Shown: one piece after another, positions 46,098-58,174 of the stretch
How the letters are laid out: every line of letters begins with the position of its first letter
How positions within the stretch are numbered: the first letter of the stretch is position 1
DNA from: Chloranthus sessilifolius
Lineage: Eukaryota > Streptophyta > Magnoliopsida > Chloranthales > Chloranthaceae
Assembly: GCA_021018995.1 (NCBI GenBank)
Contig: CM037591.1
Location: 66,987,901-67,051,900, forward strand
Reading direction: 5' to 3'
Length of the DNA: 64,000 bases
The notes under the pieces: model-generated
What the model was told of the DNA's origin: nothing
Seen by the model: the letters and a program-made list of their open reading frames with translations, nothing else
Database searches by the model: none
Position numbers and translations under genes: made by a program

Positions 46098-49000
46098 GTA
46101 TGCTACAAATCTATGAAAAAGGGTGCTATGTAGCACATGACGCACGAGTGTTGATAGACCCAGGGTCTATCCACTCCTTCATCACCCCTAGATTTGCAAA
46201 GAAGATGAAGATTATTTCGGAGACACTGAACTTTGTGTTATCAGTGTCTATCTCAACACGAGAGTTAGTGGATACAGAGTTAGTCTATAAATCGGTAGTA
46301 GTAAGTGTTCGGGATCATGCTGTTTACGAAGTAGACGCAAATTTAATATTGTTGGACATGCAAGGATTCGACGTGATTCTTGGCATGGATTGGCTGTCTC
46401 ATCATTGCGCAATAGTGGATTGCAAGGAAAAGGTTGTTATATTCCGTCCTAACACGAGGAGATCGTTTCGATTTCGAGGAGAGAGATCGACACATGTGCC
46501 ACTCATATCTGTAGTCAGAGCAGAACGTTTGATCAGAAAGGGGTGTAGCGGTTATTTGGTGTTCCTGAAAGAAAATAAAGAAGAAAAGAATATTATCTCC
46601 AAGATAGTAGTAGTGCGAGAATTCCCAGACGTATTTCCAGAAGAATTGCCGGGATTACCCCCAGAGAGAGAAGTGAAATTTGCTATCGACTTAGCACCAG
46701 GAATGGAACCTATTTCAAAGGCACCTTACAGGATGGCCCCTGCAGAGTTGAAAGAGTTAAAAGAACAATTGCAAGAGCTCATGGACAAAGGATTCATAAG
46801 ACCAAGCGTGTCTCCATGGGGAGAACTAGTGCTATTTGTGAAAAAGAAAGATGGGTCGATGCAGTTGTGCATTGACTACCGTCAATTGAACAAAGTCACT
46901 GTGAAGAATCAGTATCCGTTACCAAGAATAGATGACTTGTTCGATCAGTTGCAAGGAGCAAAACATTTTTCCAAGATCGATCTGAGATCTGGATATCATC
47001 AGTTACAGGTCAAGGTTGAGGACATTCAGAAGACGACATTTAGAACACGGTATGGACACTATGAATTTTTAGTATTGCCATTCGGATTGACGAATGCACC
47101 AGCGTCGTTTATGGACTTAATGAATCGGGTGTTTAAACCGCACCTAGACTCCTGCGTTGTCGTGTTTGTTGATGACATCCTGATTTACTCAAAATCGAAG
47201 ATGGAGCATGAAGAACATTTATGTGTTGCTCTCCAAACCTTGTGTGAACACAATTGTACGCCAAGCTCAGCAAATGTGAGTTCTGGCTAGAAGAGGTTAG
47301 CTTTTTGGGACATGTCGTCTCAAAGCATGGTGTCACAGTAGATCCTGCTAAGATCGAGGCAGTAGTGAACTGGGAGCAACCAAAAGATCGTGATGACGTC
47401 CAAGTTTCCTTGAATTTGGATGTTTCATTGAGGGGTTTTCAAAGATATCAGGACCTCTTACGAGGCTTACAAGAAAGGATTCGAGATTTGAGTGGAGTGA
47501 AGCGTGTGAAAAGAGTTTTCAAGAACTCAAGAAGAGACTCACCTCAGCTCCAGTGTTGGCCATTCCATCTGGCAGTGGAGGATTCGCAGTCTACAGTGAT
47601 GCTTCGTATAATGGGTTGGGTTGTGTGCTAAATCAATATAAAAAGGAAATAGCTTACGGGTCAAGACAGTTGAAAGAGCACTAAAAGAACTACCCAACAC
47701 ATGATCTGGAACTAGCAGCGGTCATATTCGCATTGAAGATATGGCAACATTATTTATACGGAGAAACGTTTGAAATTTTCACTGACCATAAGAGCCTCAG
47801 ATATCTGTTTACACAGAAGAAACTAAATATGAGGCAGCGTAGATGGATGGAATTCCTCAAAGACTGACTGTTCCATACAGTACCATCCGGGAAAAGCTAA
47901 CGTAGTGGCCGATGCTTTGAGTCGGAAAAGTTCAGCTCAGTTGGCTAGTCTAATTTTGGGTATACATCGATGGAAACTGTTGGAGGATCTAGCACTATGT
48001 GGCGCAGACATACAGCCACAAGCCATAGGAGCCTTCTTAGCCAACATATCAGTGAAACTGGTGATATTCAAACACATACGAGAACTACAGATGAAAGATC
48101 CAATTCTAACCAAGATGCGTCAAGATGTGACTGAAGGTATTACATCTGAGTTTTCGATCAAGGAGGATGGTTCCTTAGTGTTCAAGGGCCGACTTTGCAT
48201 TCCAGACAATGCCGATCTGCGACGAACAATTCTTGATGATTCTCACAAGTCAAGCTATGCTATTCACCCGGGAAGCATAAAGATGTATCAAGATTTGAAA
48301 AAGAATTACTAGTGGAGAGGCTTGAAACAAGATGTAGCAGAGTACGTGTCGCGGTGTTTGACATGCCAACAAGTGAAGATAGATCACAGACACCCCGCAG
48401 GCCTATTATAGCCTCTACCCATACCGAAATGGAAGTGGGAATCTATCTCCATGGATTTCATAGTTGGTCTACCGTGAACTGCAAAGAAGTATAATGCCAT
48501 TTGGGTAGTAGTCGATCGATTGACTAAGTCAGTGCACTTCTTGCCTTACAACACGAAGTACACGGCAGGAAGACTGGCAGAGCTCTATATGAAAGAGATT
48601 GTCTGTTTACATGGGATTCTGAGTAGCATTGTTTCCGACCGGGACCCATTATATACATCAAAATTTTGGAAGAAATTTCAAGAAGGAATGAGAATGAGAC
48701 TAGATTTTAGTACGACGTTCCACCCACAAACTGACGGACAGACTGAAAGGGTAAATCAAATCATTGAAGACATGCTTAGGGCCTTTATGCTGGAATTACA
48801 AGGATCATTGGATCAACATCTACCATTGATCGAGTTCACATATAATAATAGTTTTCAGACGAGCATCGGAATGGCACCGTATGAAGCCTTGTACGGAAGA
48901 CGATGCAAATCGCCAATCAATTGGGAGGAAATTGGCGAGAAATTTGTTTTGGGACCTGAACTACTTGAAGATAATGCAGCTATTGTCCGCATGATCAGGG

Positions 49001-49475
49001 AAAGACTAAAGGTGGCTCAAAGTAGACAGAAAAGCTACGCTGACATCAAGCGAACGAGCTGGACTTTAAGGTGGGAGAACATGTTTTCATGAAGGTGTCG
49101 CCTATGAAAGGCGTGATGAGGTTCGGAAAGAGAGGCAAGCTGAGTCCCCGCTACCTTGGACCGTTTGAAGTTTTGGGTCGAGTAGGAGAAGTAGCCTACC
49201 GCGTTGGATTGCCACCATTGTTTGATCAGGTACACAATGTATTCCACGTGTCTATGCTCAGGAAGTATCTCAATGATCCTGATCATGTACTGAGCGGCCA
49301 ATCATTCGAGATGCATGAAGATATGACCATGATTGAAGAGCCGGTGGAAATTTTAGATCAAAAGAAACAAGTGTTGCGAACAAAGGTTATTCCCTTAGTG
49401 CTTGTCCGATGGAAGAACCATCCGGTCGAAGAAGCAACATGGGAACGGGAGGTCACGCCAAAAGAACAAGACTAA
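46098..49475 (+). pseudogene. pol of chromovirus D, frameshifted
   Basis: Open from 46100 to 47290: protease ([21 protein letters not shown]) and RT with FVDD. A one-base loss near 47253 shifts the frame. RNase H is degraded at 47385-47900. The integrase is readable from 47905 (ADALSRKSS, HKSSYAIHP) with a stop at 48310, and from 48520 (DGQTERVNQ). It breaks again near 49060 before the chromodomain (EPVEILDQKKQVLRTKVIPL, EEATWEREV) and the stop at 49473-49475. Confidence 0.88.
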
Positions 49476-49704
49476 TTTGTTCAAAGACACTAACTAGTTT
49501 TCTTCTTAGTATGATGAAGCGTACATATCCTTTTCGATTATCAAATTATAGTTAAAGGAACCAAATGAGTGCTATTATAAATACTCGAATTTTTTTTTTT
49601 TTTAGAAGAAAATTTGAATGAATGGTATGTTTAGTCATGGCGTTAGTAGTACTCGAAATAGGAAGACTAGTAAAGATGTTGATTTGTGAGGACAAGGACA
49701 CGTC

Positions 49705-49860
49705 CTTGGCTCGCTCGAGCGAGGGATAATGACCGCTCGAGCGAGGTCAAGTGACAGCTCGAGCGAGGTTTACCAACCGCTCGAGCGAGGCCATAAATTA
49801 TAACATTTAGCGTCCTGGACTCGCTCGAGCGATAACTAACGACCGCTTGAGCGAGGGCGG
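49705..49860. repeat. CTCGCTCGAGCGAG palindrome array upstream of the extra ORF (D)
   Basis: Six motifs, five with an exact GCTCGAGCGA. Some share the GGTCAAGTGAC spacer with the LTR array. The array ends two or three bases before the TATA box. Confidence 0.9.
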
Positions 49861-49862
49861 AC

Positions 49863-49870
49863 TATATAAG
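49863..49870 (+). promoter_or_regulatory. TATA box for the extra ORF of element D
   Basis: TATATAAG about 211 bp before the ATG at 50074, immediately after the palindrome array. Confidence 0.62.
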
Positions 49871-50073
49871 GCTGACGGAATGCAGAACACCATTTCATCT
49901 TCAAGCGGTAAACTGAAGCCGAGCAAAGGGTTTAGGGTTTCTCTTCTTCAACCTTTCTCCGTCAGATTCGAGCTGGTTTGTGACAGTCCGATCCGTTCAA
50001 AACCTCTATCTAGGTAAAATCTACCCCCTCTCCGAGATTTTTTCGTAGTTTTGAAAACCTCTCTAGGCATCTA

Positions 50074-51347
50074 ATGGCTTCAAGCCCAAATCCACAACCT
50101 AAGAAGTGGATGGTGAATCGATCGCCGTCGGCGTGCAACAAAGTGCCGCAAGCTTCACAACCATCGCCAAACCCATCCACCACTCCGATTACACTAGACG
50201 GTTGGTGGGGGGCCAGAATTTTCGAAACCGAATGGGATATACATCCCTCTTGCTTTGGGGATCCAACGTCCACCCAATGGACATCGGATTTTCTCACCAA
50301 CAATAATCTTAAAACCCTACTTACGCCGTTCGGAGATCGGCATTACCTGAGGCTTGTAAAATTATTTTACCAAACCCTAAACATGAATGTGAATGAGGAC
50401 GCTATCCTCGTCACAATCGATGGTAATGAACTAATCTTTAACTGTGCCGAAATTTCATCGGTCATGAGATGTCCCCACATCTACACCCCTAGCCCACACA
50501 TCCTACCACCTTTTACTGGGAACGTCGAATTCCCAACGATCATTTCCGACATCACCGGCGGCACGTTCGCGTCGGGACAGTCTATTACCCGATCACAACT
50601 ACCACCACGTATGTGGCTTCTAGACGTCATTTTCAAAAAGAATCTACACCCAACCGGCCGTGATCAGGAACGCCGTGATGCGTTTTTGCGGGCCTTACAC
50701 ACCGCATTCCATAATAGGTGGATCAACACACCTATGATCATCATAAAGGGCATGGCACATGCCTATAAAAGGAATGTAAAGGGTGTTGTTCCTCTACCCA
50801 TCAACCGACTACCATATGCTCGGTTGATTTCCCGACTCCTAGACTCACGGAATGGGAAGGGAGGATTTAAGATCCGGGCCGACGAGTTATTCCTCACCGA
50901 CAATGTCGTCCCCTATTTGGCCCAAGACTGGAGCCGAAACCTGAAGAGTCTTCAAACTAGCGTCAACAAGAAAAGAGACCGTCAGGTCTCCCGACAAACC
51001 ACTCATCAAGCGTCGGCAGGACCGACCACTCCATCCACCTCATTTCCACAGCCCATACCCACTACCGGCACTGCCATGGTGCGAGAGATCCTTCAGCAGG
51101 GACGGGAGATCAGGTTGCATCAGAGGTTTCAGGAGGCACTACTATCGACCTCATGGGCCACGCGTACCTGCAGTCATACACACAGCGTGTCGGAGCTATG
51201 AGAGATGCTATTTTTGGAGCGTCTAGCTCGGGCCCTGCCACGAGGAGCACTACAGTGGGTACCACTACCGCCAGGGTGGTCGACGATGATACGGATGACG
51301 AGGAATATGAGGATGACGATGGCTCCGGCAACGACGACGACGAGTAA
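50074..51347 (+). pseudogene. Additional ORF of chromovirus D, one frameshift near the C-terminus
   Basis: The frame is open from MASSPNPQPKKWMVNRSP at 50074 to 51201. A shift by one base near 51130 moves the end to another frame (51153-51347), which closes with a strongly acidic tail (VVDDDTDDEEYEDDD). The globular part aligns with the proteins of A and B: DGWWGARIFETEWDI, STQWTSDFL, RLVKLFYQTL, PRMWLLDVIFKKNLHP and YARLISRLLDS. Overall divergence is high, unlike pol, which stays similar. The acidic tail is absent from A and B. Function unknown. Confidence 0.72.
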
Positions 51348-51704
51348 TAGGAGGGCGATGACTAGGTTGATATATAGATATCATTTTTTTTGTGAATGGT
51401 TGATACTGTTGTGACATGATTGCCACAAAATATAATTTTGGTGGGCCTGATAAGATTTGAATACATATATATTTTGATTAGATGGGAATGTAATATTAGT
51501 GCACATCTGCGAATGTTTCATATGAATGCCTTCTTGTTTGGTACAACTGAATTGTCAATTGAAATCATTAGGCAGGTTACTTCAGGTCATTGGACCATAA
51601 AAATAGCTCACTGATGTGTAACGAGTTAGCCTATGTAACAGCCTATAAATTGGGTAGTTCATGATTTCTAAAGCATGGTCGATTTTCACGGACGAAAATC
51701 TTAT
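51348..51704 (+). other. 3' untranslated part of element D
   Basis: No gene seen. It ends in the polypurine tract before the LTR. Confidence 0.6.
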
Positions 51705-51717
51705 AAGGTGGGGTGAA
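51705..51717 (+). other. Polypurine tract of element D
   Basis: AAGGTGGGGTGAA directly before TGTAATAACC. Confidence 0.85.
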
Positions 51718-52214
51718 TGTAATAACCCCAAATTTTTGGAAACCGTACACGTCATGTGCCAATCACGTGTATGTGTGGTTCACAAGGAAACCAATTTAAC
51801 ATATATACACTGGGCGTATATGTGTGAAACACACTACTTTTTTTCTTTCACTATATAAGTGAAAGTGGGGGAGAGGTCCCTCCCATACGTAACCTAATTA
51901 AATCTTAGAAGGAGAGAAGGAAGAATAGAGAGAAAGGAGAGAAGGTTTTGTAAAGAGGAGTAGGGTGGGGCTTGTTGGATCAGGCCATAGAGGATAAGGA
52001 AAGGAATTGGGTGAGGGACCAGGAATTTCCTTCATTCGTGTTAGAAGATTGGATTAAGTTATAGAAGATACATCGAATGAGGTATGTTAAATGCATATAA
52101 TACTTAGGTGTGTTCTTGTTGCATATATAAACCATCGGTTGAATGGTTTTGATGCTAAAAAGGGACCTTAAATGGAGTAAGAGGTTGCTTCTCGAACAGA
52201 TCGAGGTGTCAAAA

Positions 52215-52555
52215 TCATCGCTCCTCGCTCGAGCGGTCTAAAGGGATCGCTCGAGCGAGGACAAACTATAAAAATACAGCTCTGGGCTCGCTTGAGCGGT
52301 CCCCAAAATAAAAGGGAAGCTCGCTCGAGCGAGGTCCCCAGTAAAGCTTCAGGCGGCTCGATTAACTGCTCGAGCGACCTCGATTTAACTGCTCGAGCGA
52401 GGTCAAGTGACCGCTCGAGCAAGGTCCCCAGTAAAGCTTTAGGCGGCTCGATTAACCACTCGAGCGACCTCAATTTAACCGCTCAAGCGAGGTCAAGTGA
52501 CCGCTCTAGCGAGGTCTAGTGACCGCTCGAGAGAGGAATTTTGCTCGCTCGCGCG
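52215..52555. repeat. CTCGCTCGAGCGAG palindrome array in D/E LTR
   Basis: The same array as 42795-43040, enlarged by a duplicated segment of about 80 bp (compare 52335-52410 with 52420-52500). Confidence 0.88.
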
Positions 52556-53541
52556 AGGCACCACTCAGTTCTTGAAATTATTGGTACAGAAACATGGAGG
52601 TTATGCACTCCAATGATTCTAGTAACCTTTCTAAGCATATTCTAAATACATGAAATTTATGTTTGACGTATGATCGTGAAGTGTAATCCTCTACGAGAAA
52701 GCGTGCTTTGAAATTCGTCGAGGTAGGGAATATTCTTGAAACATGTATTTTATTTCGTCATCCCATATATGCAGTGTAACACTATGAAAAGGGTCAGTAT
52801 TGTATGATCTTTCAATAAGGGGTGTGCGCGTGGGTTTCAAGGTGAAACCATGAAGTCCCCAGGGGACGGAATATTGTAATGATGGCATCTAAATGATGTA
52901 TTAAACCAGTTGTATCCCAGGGATACAGACGAAAATAAACCATGAAACTAAAGCATAATGATAAGGCCTAATGTACTAAAAATTAGCACAAGTCACGGTG
53001 AATAACTATAAGTAATGCACATCGATATTTCGTTATTTGAGATTTGATTAGAATACCCCACCGACGTGGCGGGATACCCATGATTGATGCGGCAGGATAT
53101 CCGTGACCGGTACGGCGGCCAATCCGTACACTTATAGCACATCCCAGGGATGTAGATTTAATAATAGACCCCGCCACCTACGAGAAGGGGCTTGGGCAGT
53201 ATTCCCAGGGAATACACGTAACAATTGTCTAGTAGACGACGATGGTGGGTATTCCATCGGGGCTCGATGCTATATTGCTCGGGGATTATTTAAGTTAAAG
53301 GTTTAAGTGATTAGGTCGAATTCATAACTAAACCAGTAAGATGAGAACAAACAACACTATGAAAAGAAATTAGCTGTATCCATTTTTGTTATTTCAGTTA
53401 TATCAATTGTTCTGCTTAAAGGTGATACCTAGTAAATTGTGCTCTCAAAATGGCTAACATATATGTGAGATTTAATCTATATGTTCACTTTGTTTCCCTA
53501 TTGAGCTAGGATGTAGCTCATCCCTTAGACTATACGTCGCA

Positions 53542-53646
53542 GGTTCAGGACTAGCGGCAACAAAGACTTCTGGAGACTTTGATCCAGGGGATTCAGACTA
53601 CGTACCCATTGAGGAATCAGAGCCTCCTCCTGAGGAATTCTTCTAG
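53542..53646 (+). other. Conserved acidic 34-codon frame in LTR (D/E)
   Basis: GDFDPGDSDYVPIEESE then PPPEEFF and a stop. Compared with C the codons for Asp, Pro, Ser and Tyr differ mainly at third positions. Confidence 0.6.
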
Positions 53647-54080
53647 GAGACCCACTGCATACTTTGAGAGTGAGTTGAGAGTGTTAGGCACGTCTTGGCA
53701 TATCAGGCCTCCTTATTGAATGTAATTAAATTCGGTATGCTGTTGATAAAACTCTGGAGATTCACATTCATATAATGGCTTGGGTAAGTTCTTATGCTCA
53801 TGAATTGGCATGGGACAAGGACTGCCTTTAAGGACCATGACTATATTCTTTTTCTTTATGAGAATTCGTTAGAGTAAAATTTTGGCTTGCTCATACCAAA
53901 TGTATTGTAAAGGTTTGTGGGACACGACCTCAATGGTCGTGCTGATGGCACGGTTTTTGGAGCGCCGAAAATTGGGCTGTCACAGTTGGTAACAAAGCCC
54001 TTTCTTTTAGTTCTAGCTGTCATCTTGTCAGAACATAGGGACTTCTGCTAATGAAACCGTGGTTTCTCACGCAGACCGTT

Positions 54081-55456
54081 ATGTTTCCTAGAGGAAGAGG
54101 CCGACCCAGGGGTGGTCATGATAGGAATTTACGCAGTAGAGATGGCTTCGTCTCGCCTACAAACAGAGTGCCATTAGGAAACAGGGAAATTCCCTAGGGA
54201 AGTGGCCAGGGAGAAAACCAAAATCAAGCAGAAGATCAGGATCGAGATCGTCAGGATCGAAATCAGAGGGAACAAGATAGAGTGAGGGAGAGAAATGAAG
54301 AAAGAGAGGAGCGTCAGAGGATGATGCACACAATGGAGACAATGGCATAGCAATGGCAGCGTCCTTGGCGGCACATACGACCTCGTAACCACAACGGACA
54401 CCTACACTTCCGATGGGACCTACACCAGTGGCCGGCATTTACCGAGTTCGGAAGGATGAGACCTCCTAACTTTTCGTGACAAAGTGCGGACAATGATGTA
54501 AAAACTGGCTGGGTAAAATGGAAAAAGTGTTTAGCGTACTCACATGCACGGAGGACGAGAGCGTTCGTTGGGCGGCATATATGCTAGATGGAGAGGCTAG
54601 ACCTTGGTGGAAATTTGTTTTGCAAACTAGAGAACAAGAAACTCCAGATATGCCTTGGACTTGGGATGAATTCGTAGAAGAATTCAATAAGCAATATTTT
54701 TCTGAAGTGGTGAGAAATCAGATGGAGACCCAATTTTTACAACTAATGCAAGGAAGAATGGTCGTGAGAGAGTACGAAGTAGAATTCATGAGACTGGCTC
54801 GTTTCGCTCCAGATTACGTAGTTTCAGATGTGATGAAAGCGAAGAGGTTCCAACAGGGTTTAAGGTCAGACATCCGAGGAGGGGTTGCGCCCTTCCAGCT
54901 GAAGACCTACGGAGAGGTAATGAGCAAGGCATTAGTAATCGAAGAAGAAAACAATAACCGATACCGTTAGAGGGAACCACAGGAAAAGGGAAGCATAGAT
55001 CCAAACAGGATGGGAGCTATGAATCGGTACATAAGAAACCGAGGTTTGTAGCACCGAATCAGAGACAACCTTTCCAGACAGGGTATGGGAGAGTCGCACA
55101 ATAAACTACTCATCAAAGTTTTCCGTTGCTGGCATCAGGGAGACCGATGAGGTATGAGGGCCCTGCAATTCCTAGCGACTCTGACTCTACCAGGTTTACG
55201 AGAATTACTAATTCAACACCAAGAGAGACTTGTGCCAAGTGTGGCAAGTCCCACAAAACGGCGGATTGTAGGCAGGGAATGCGAGGCTGTTTCAAATGTG
55301 GCAAGATAGGCCACGTGATTAGAGATTGCCCTGAGGCAATCAAGGAGAAGACGGCCCCGGCTTCCACGCCACGACCTATTCAATCACGAAAGCCAGTTGT
55401 TCAAGGGAGATCCTATGCGCTATCAGAAGGTGGAGTGTACACGACATCATCCAAGG
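54081..55456 (+). pseudogene. gag: gag of chromovirus E, degraded
   Basis: MFPRGRGRPRGG start, several deletions near 54340-54510, then capsid from 54518 and a stop near 54968. The knuckle CFKCGKIGHVIRDC is within 55126-55455. Closely related to gag of D. Confidence 0.85.
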
Positions 55457-55603
55457 TGAGATTTCCTTTAAATAAAGAATTTTAGTTGTTATACTTTTTA
55501 TATATAGAGAATGTGCATTCATTAGGACTGTGTAGAGAACTGTGTTTATGCGTTAGAAATTCTAAATAAGCATATGCTAAGTACGTATATGTATGTGTTA
55601 TAG
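55456..55603 (+). other. Gag-pol intron of element E (148 nt)
   Basis: CCAAG-GTGAGA to TTATAG-GTATG, the same boundaries as D. Confidence 0.72.
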
Positions 55604-56248
55604 GTATGTTATAAATCTATGAAAAAGGGTGCTATGTAGCACATGACGCACGAGTGTTGATAGACCCAGGGTCTAGCCACTCCTTCATCACCCCTAGATT
55701 TGCAAAGAAGATGAAGATTATTTCGGAGACACTGGACTTTGTGTTATCAGTGTCTATCTCAACACGAGAGTTAGTGGATACAGAGTTAGTCTATAAATCG
55801 GTAGTAGTAAGCATTCGGGATCACGTTGTCTACGAACTAGATGCAAATTTAATATTGTTGGACATGCAAGGATTCGACGTGATTCTTGGCATGGATTGGC
55901 TGTGTCATCATTGCGCAATAGTGGATTGCAAGGAGAAGGTTGTTATATTCCGTCCTAACACGAGGAGATCGTTTCGATTTCGAGGAGAGAGATCGACACA
56001 TGTGCCACTCATATCTGCAGTCAGAGCAGAACGTTTGATCAGAAAGGGGTGTAGCGGTTATTTGGCATTCCTGAAAGAAAATAAAGAAGAAAAGAATATT
56101 ATCTCCGAGATAGCAGTAGTGCGAGAATTCCCAGACGTATTTCTAGAAGAATTGCCGGGATTACCCCCAGAGAGAGAAGTGGAATTTACTATCGACTTTG
56201 CACCAGGAACGGAACCTGTTTCAAAGGCACCTTACAGGATGGCCCCTG
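55604..56248 (+). pseudogene. pol of chromovirus E, protease part
   Basis: VLIDPGSSHSF and ILGMDWLCHH mark the protease, followed by [12 protein letters not shown]. An early stop (CAA to TAA at about 55610) and the truncation at 56248 remove function. Confidence 0.85.
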
Positions 56249-57500
56249 CAGAATCAGAAGCATGTCTCTTCGCTATCCTGAGACGACACCTATTGCATAA
56301 TCAGAAGCATTGCACATTACTTCAAAAGGAAGGGAATAGTCGGGAGGTTGAATGATTGGTGTGGATGAGAGAAGTGCCTTAAGTTTGTTGAATGCTTCAA
56401 GACAGGCGTCGTTGAAGTTAAAGGGTACATCATTTGCTAATAAGTGACACAATGGTCTCAAGATTTTTTAGAAATCTTTAATAAAGCGTTGATAGAAGTC
56501 GAAATGGCTAAGAAAAGATCGTATCTGCCATACTGAATTTGGTGGAGGTAGATTCTCTATTACATTGATTATAGCCCTGTCAACTTCTATTCCTCTTTTA
56601 GAGACAATATGCCCTAAGACTATGCCTTCTTAAACCATGAAATGACTTTTCTCCCAACTTAGTACTAAATTAGTTTCTTCGCTTCTTTCTAAGATGAGGG
56701 TAAGATGATCAAGCCAAGAATCGAAAGTTTGGCCAAATACCGAAAAGTCATCCATGAATACTTTAAGAAACTTGTTTATCATGTCAGAAAAGATTGCTAT
56801 CATGCATCTTTGGAATGTTGCAGGTGCATTCCACAACCTAAATGGCATGCGAGGATAAGAAAATGTTCTAAAAGGACACGTGAAGGTTATCTTTTTTTGA
56901 TCTTTCGGGTATACCAGAACTTGATTATATCCTAAGTATCCATCTATAAAGCAAAAATATTCTTGACCTGTAAGTTTTTTCAAAATTTGATCAATGAAGG
57001 GCAGTGGAAAATGATCCTTGCGAGTCATTGAATTGAGCTTCTGGTAGTCAATGCATACCCACCACCCCGTGGTTTCACATAATGGCACCAACTCACTGGC
57101 TTCATTTTCTTTTACAGTAATCCCAAATTTCTTTGGGACTACCTGGATGGGAGTCACCCACTCACCGTCGAAAATCGGGTAAATAATGCCTGCATCTAAT
57201 AGTTTCACGATTTCCTTTTGAACAACTTCCCTCATATTTGGATTTATTCGTCGCTGTCTTTCTCATGAAGTTTTGGCATTCTCCTCCAAATGTATATGAT
57301 GCATACATATCGAGGGGTCAATCCCTTTAAGGTCAGCGATAGTCCATCCTATTGCACCCTTATACTTTATGAGTGTGGCCAGTAACCTATTCTCTTGTTC
57401 CTTGTTAAGAGTGGATGAAATAATTACTGGGAGAGTTTCGTTAGGCCCACGAAAAGCATATTTAAGGGTATCAGAAAGTAGTTTCAAATCCAAGGATGGT
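56249..57500 (-). pseudogene. Athila-like reverse transcriptase
   Basis: On the minus strand: IGWTIADLKGIDPSICMHHI before RT, then LLDAGIIYPIFDGEWV, VCIDYQKLNSMTRKDHFPLP, FPRMPF-type segment with NAPATFQRCM, and FMDDFSVFG with the catalytic MDD. It continues to STPIIQPPDYSLPFEVM at 56300 and is cut before RNase H. Several stops and shifts. Confidence 0.88.
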
Positions 57501-57959
57501 ACTTTTTATATAGATGGTTGTAAGGGTTCATTGGAAATAATGGGTAGAGGTTCTATCCATGGCTTCCAAGTTTTGAATTAAATTTCACAGATAGAAGTGT
57601 CCATCGTATAAAATGCCTCCTTCAATTAGTGGCCTGGTTCTTCCAAGTCCGTATACTATAATACAGTCTGAAGCGCATCCTTTGATAAGACTAAGGTAAT
57701 GCTTTTTCTACTAATTCTTTAATTTCATCTATGCTGAAGCATTCCTCATCGTTAATTGAAACCATTTGGTTGGCTGCAGTGAAGACATATAATTAGATTC
57801 ACATATTCCCAAAAGAAACTTCAATTTCCTCGATTTTATAATTTATATAAGTATTGCCATGGCCAAGAATGGTCTACCAAGTATAACGAGAATTTGTGTT
57901 GGAGATTTTGAACATGGTTTCATGTCTAGCATCAAAAAATCGACAGGGAAAATAAATTT

Positions 57960-58174
57960 ATTGACTCCAACCATTACATTTTTAATAATCTCGAAGTAGG
58001 CCTCATGTCTCCTAGTCCTAATATATTGTAAACAGAGTATGGTAGTAGATTCACGCTAGCTCCCAGGTCTAGAAGTGCTTTATTTATTACATGATTTCCT
58101 ATGATACATGGAATTGTAGGCACCCAAGGATTCTTAAGCTTGGGCGGAGTTCTATCTTGCAAGACTGAGCTCAC
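57960..58174 (-). pseudogene. Athila-like protease region
   Basis: PPKLKNPWVPTIPCIIGNH and KALLDLGASVNLLPYSVY, with the DLGAS active-site motif typical of this lineage. Confidence 0.82.

Larger units (their letters stand above)
42315..53984 (+). mobile_element. Chromovirus D, second subfamily
   Basis: 5' LTR (lacking its first 20 or so bases), gag, intron, pol, CGCTCGAGCG array, TATA box, extra ORF, polypurine tract and 3' LTR. It has the same architecture as A and B but a different palindrome and a diverged extra protein. Pol and the extra ORF have frameshifts. Confidence 0.9.
51718..53984 (+). repeat. LTR shared by D (3') and E (5')
   Basis: The LTR is 2267 bp, from TGTAATAACC to GGGCTGTCACA. 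It is followed at once by a primer site (TTGGTAACAAAG) and another gag, so it serves both as the 3' LTR of D and the 5' LTR of E. The acidic frame is open here (53542-53646). Confidence 0.92.
53985..56248 (+). mobile_element. Chromovirus E, truncated in pol
   Basis: It shares the LTR with D and has gag, intron, protease and the first residues before RT. It leaves the chromovirus at about 56248 (after ...GCCCCTGCAGA) and continues as Athila-like RT on the opposite strand. Confidence 0.88.

Noticed and set aside
50074..51201. Extra ORF as a retroviral env gene
   Set aside because: No signal peptide, fusion segment or transmembrane helix; composition and landmarks are those of a soluble protein.
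42427..53984. Large segmental duplication (42.3-44.5 kb matches 51.7-54.0 kb)
   Set aside because: The two copies are the LTRs of element D: TG...CA ends, primer site after one and polypurine tract before the other.
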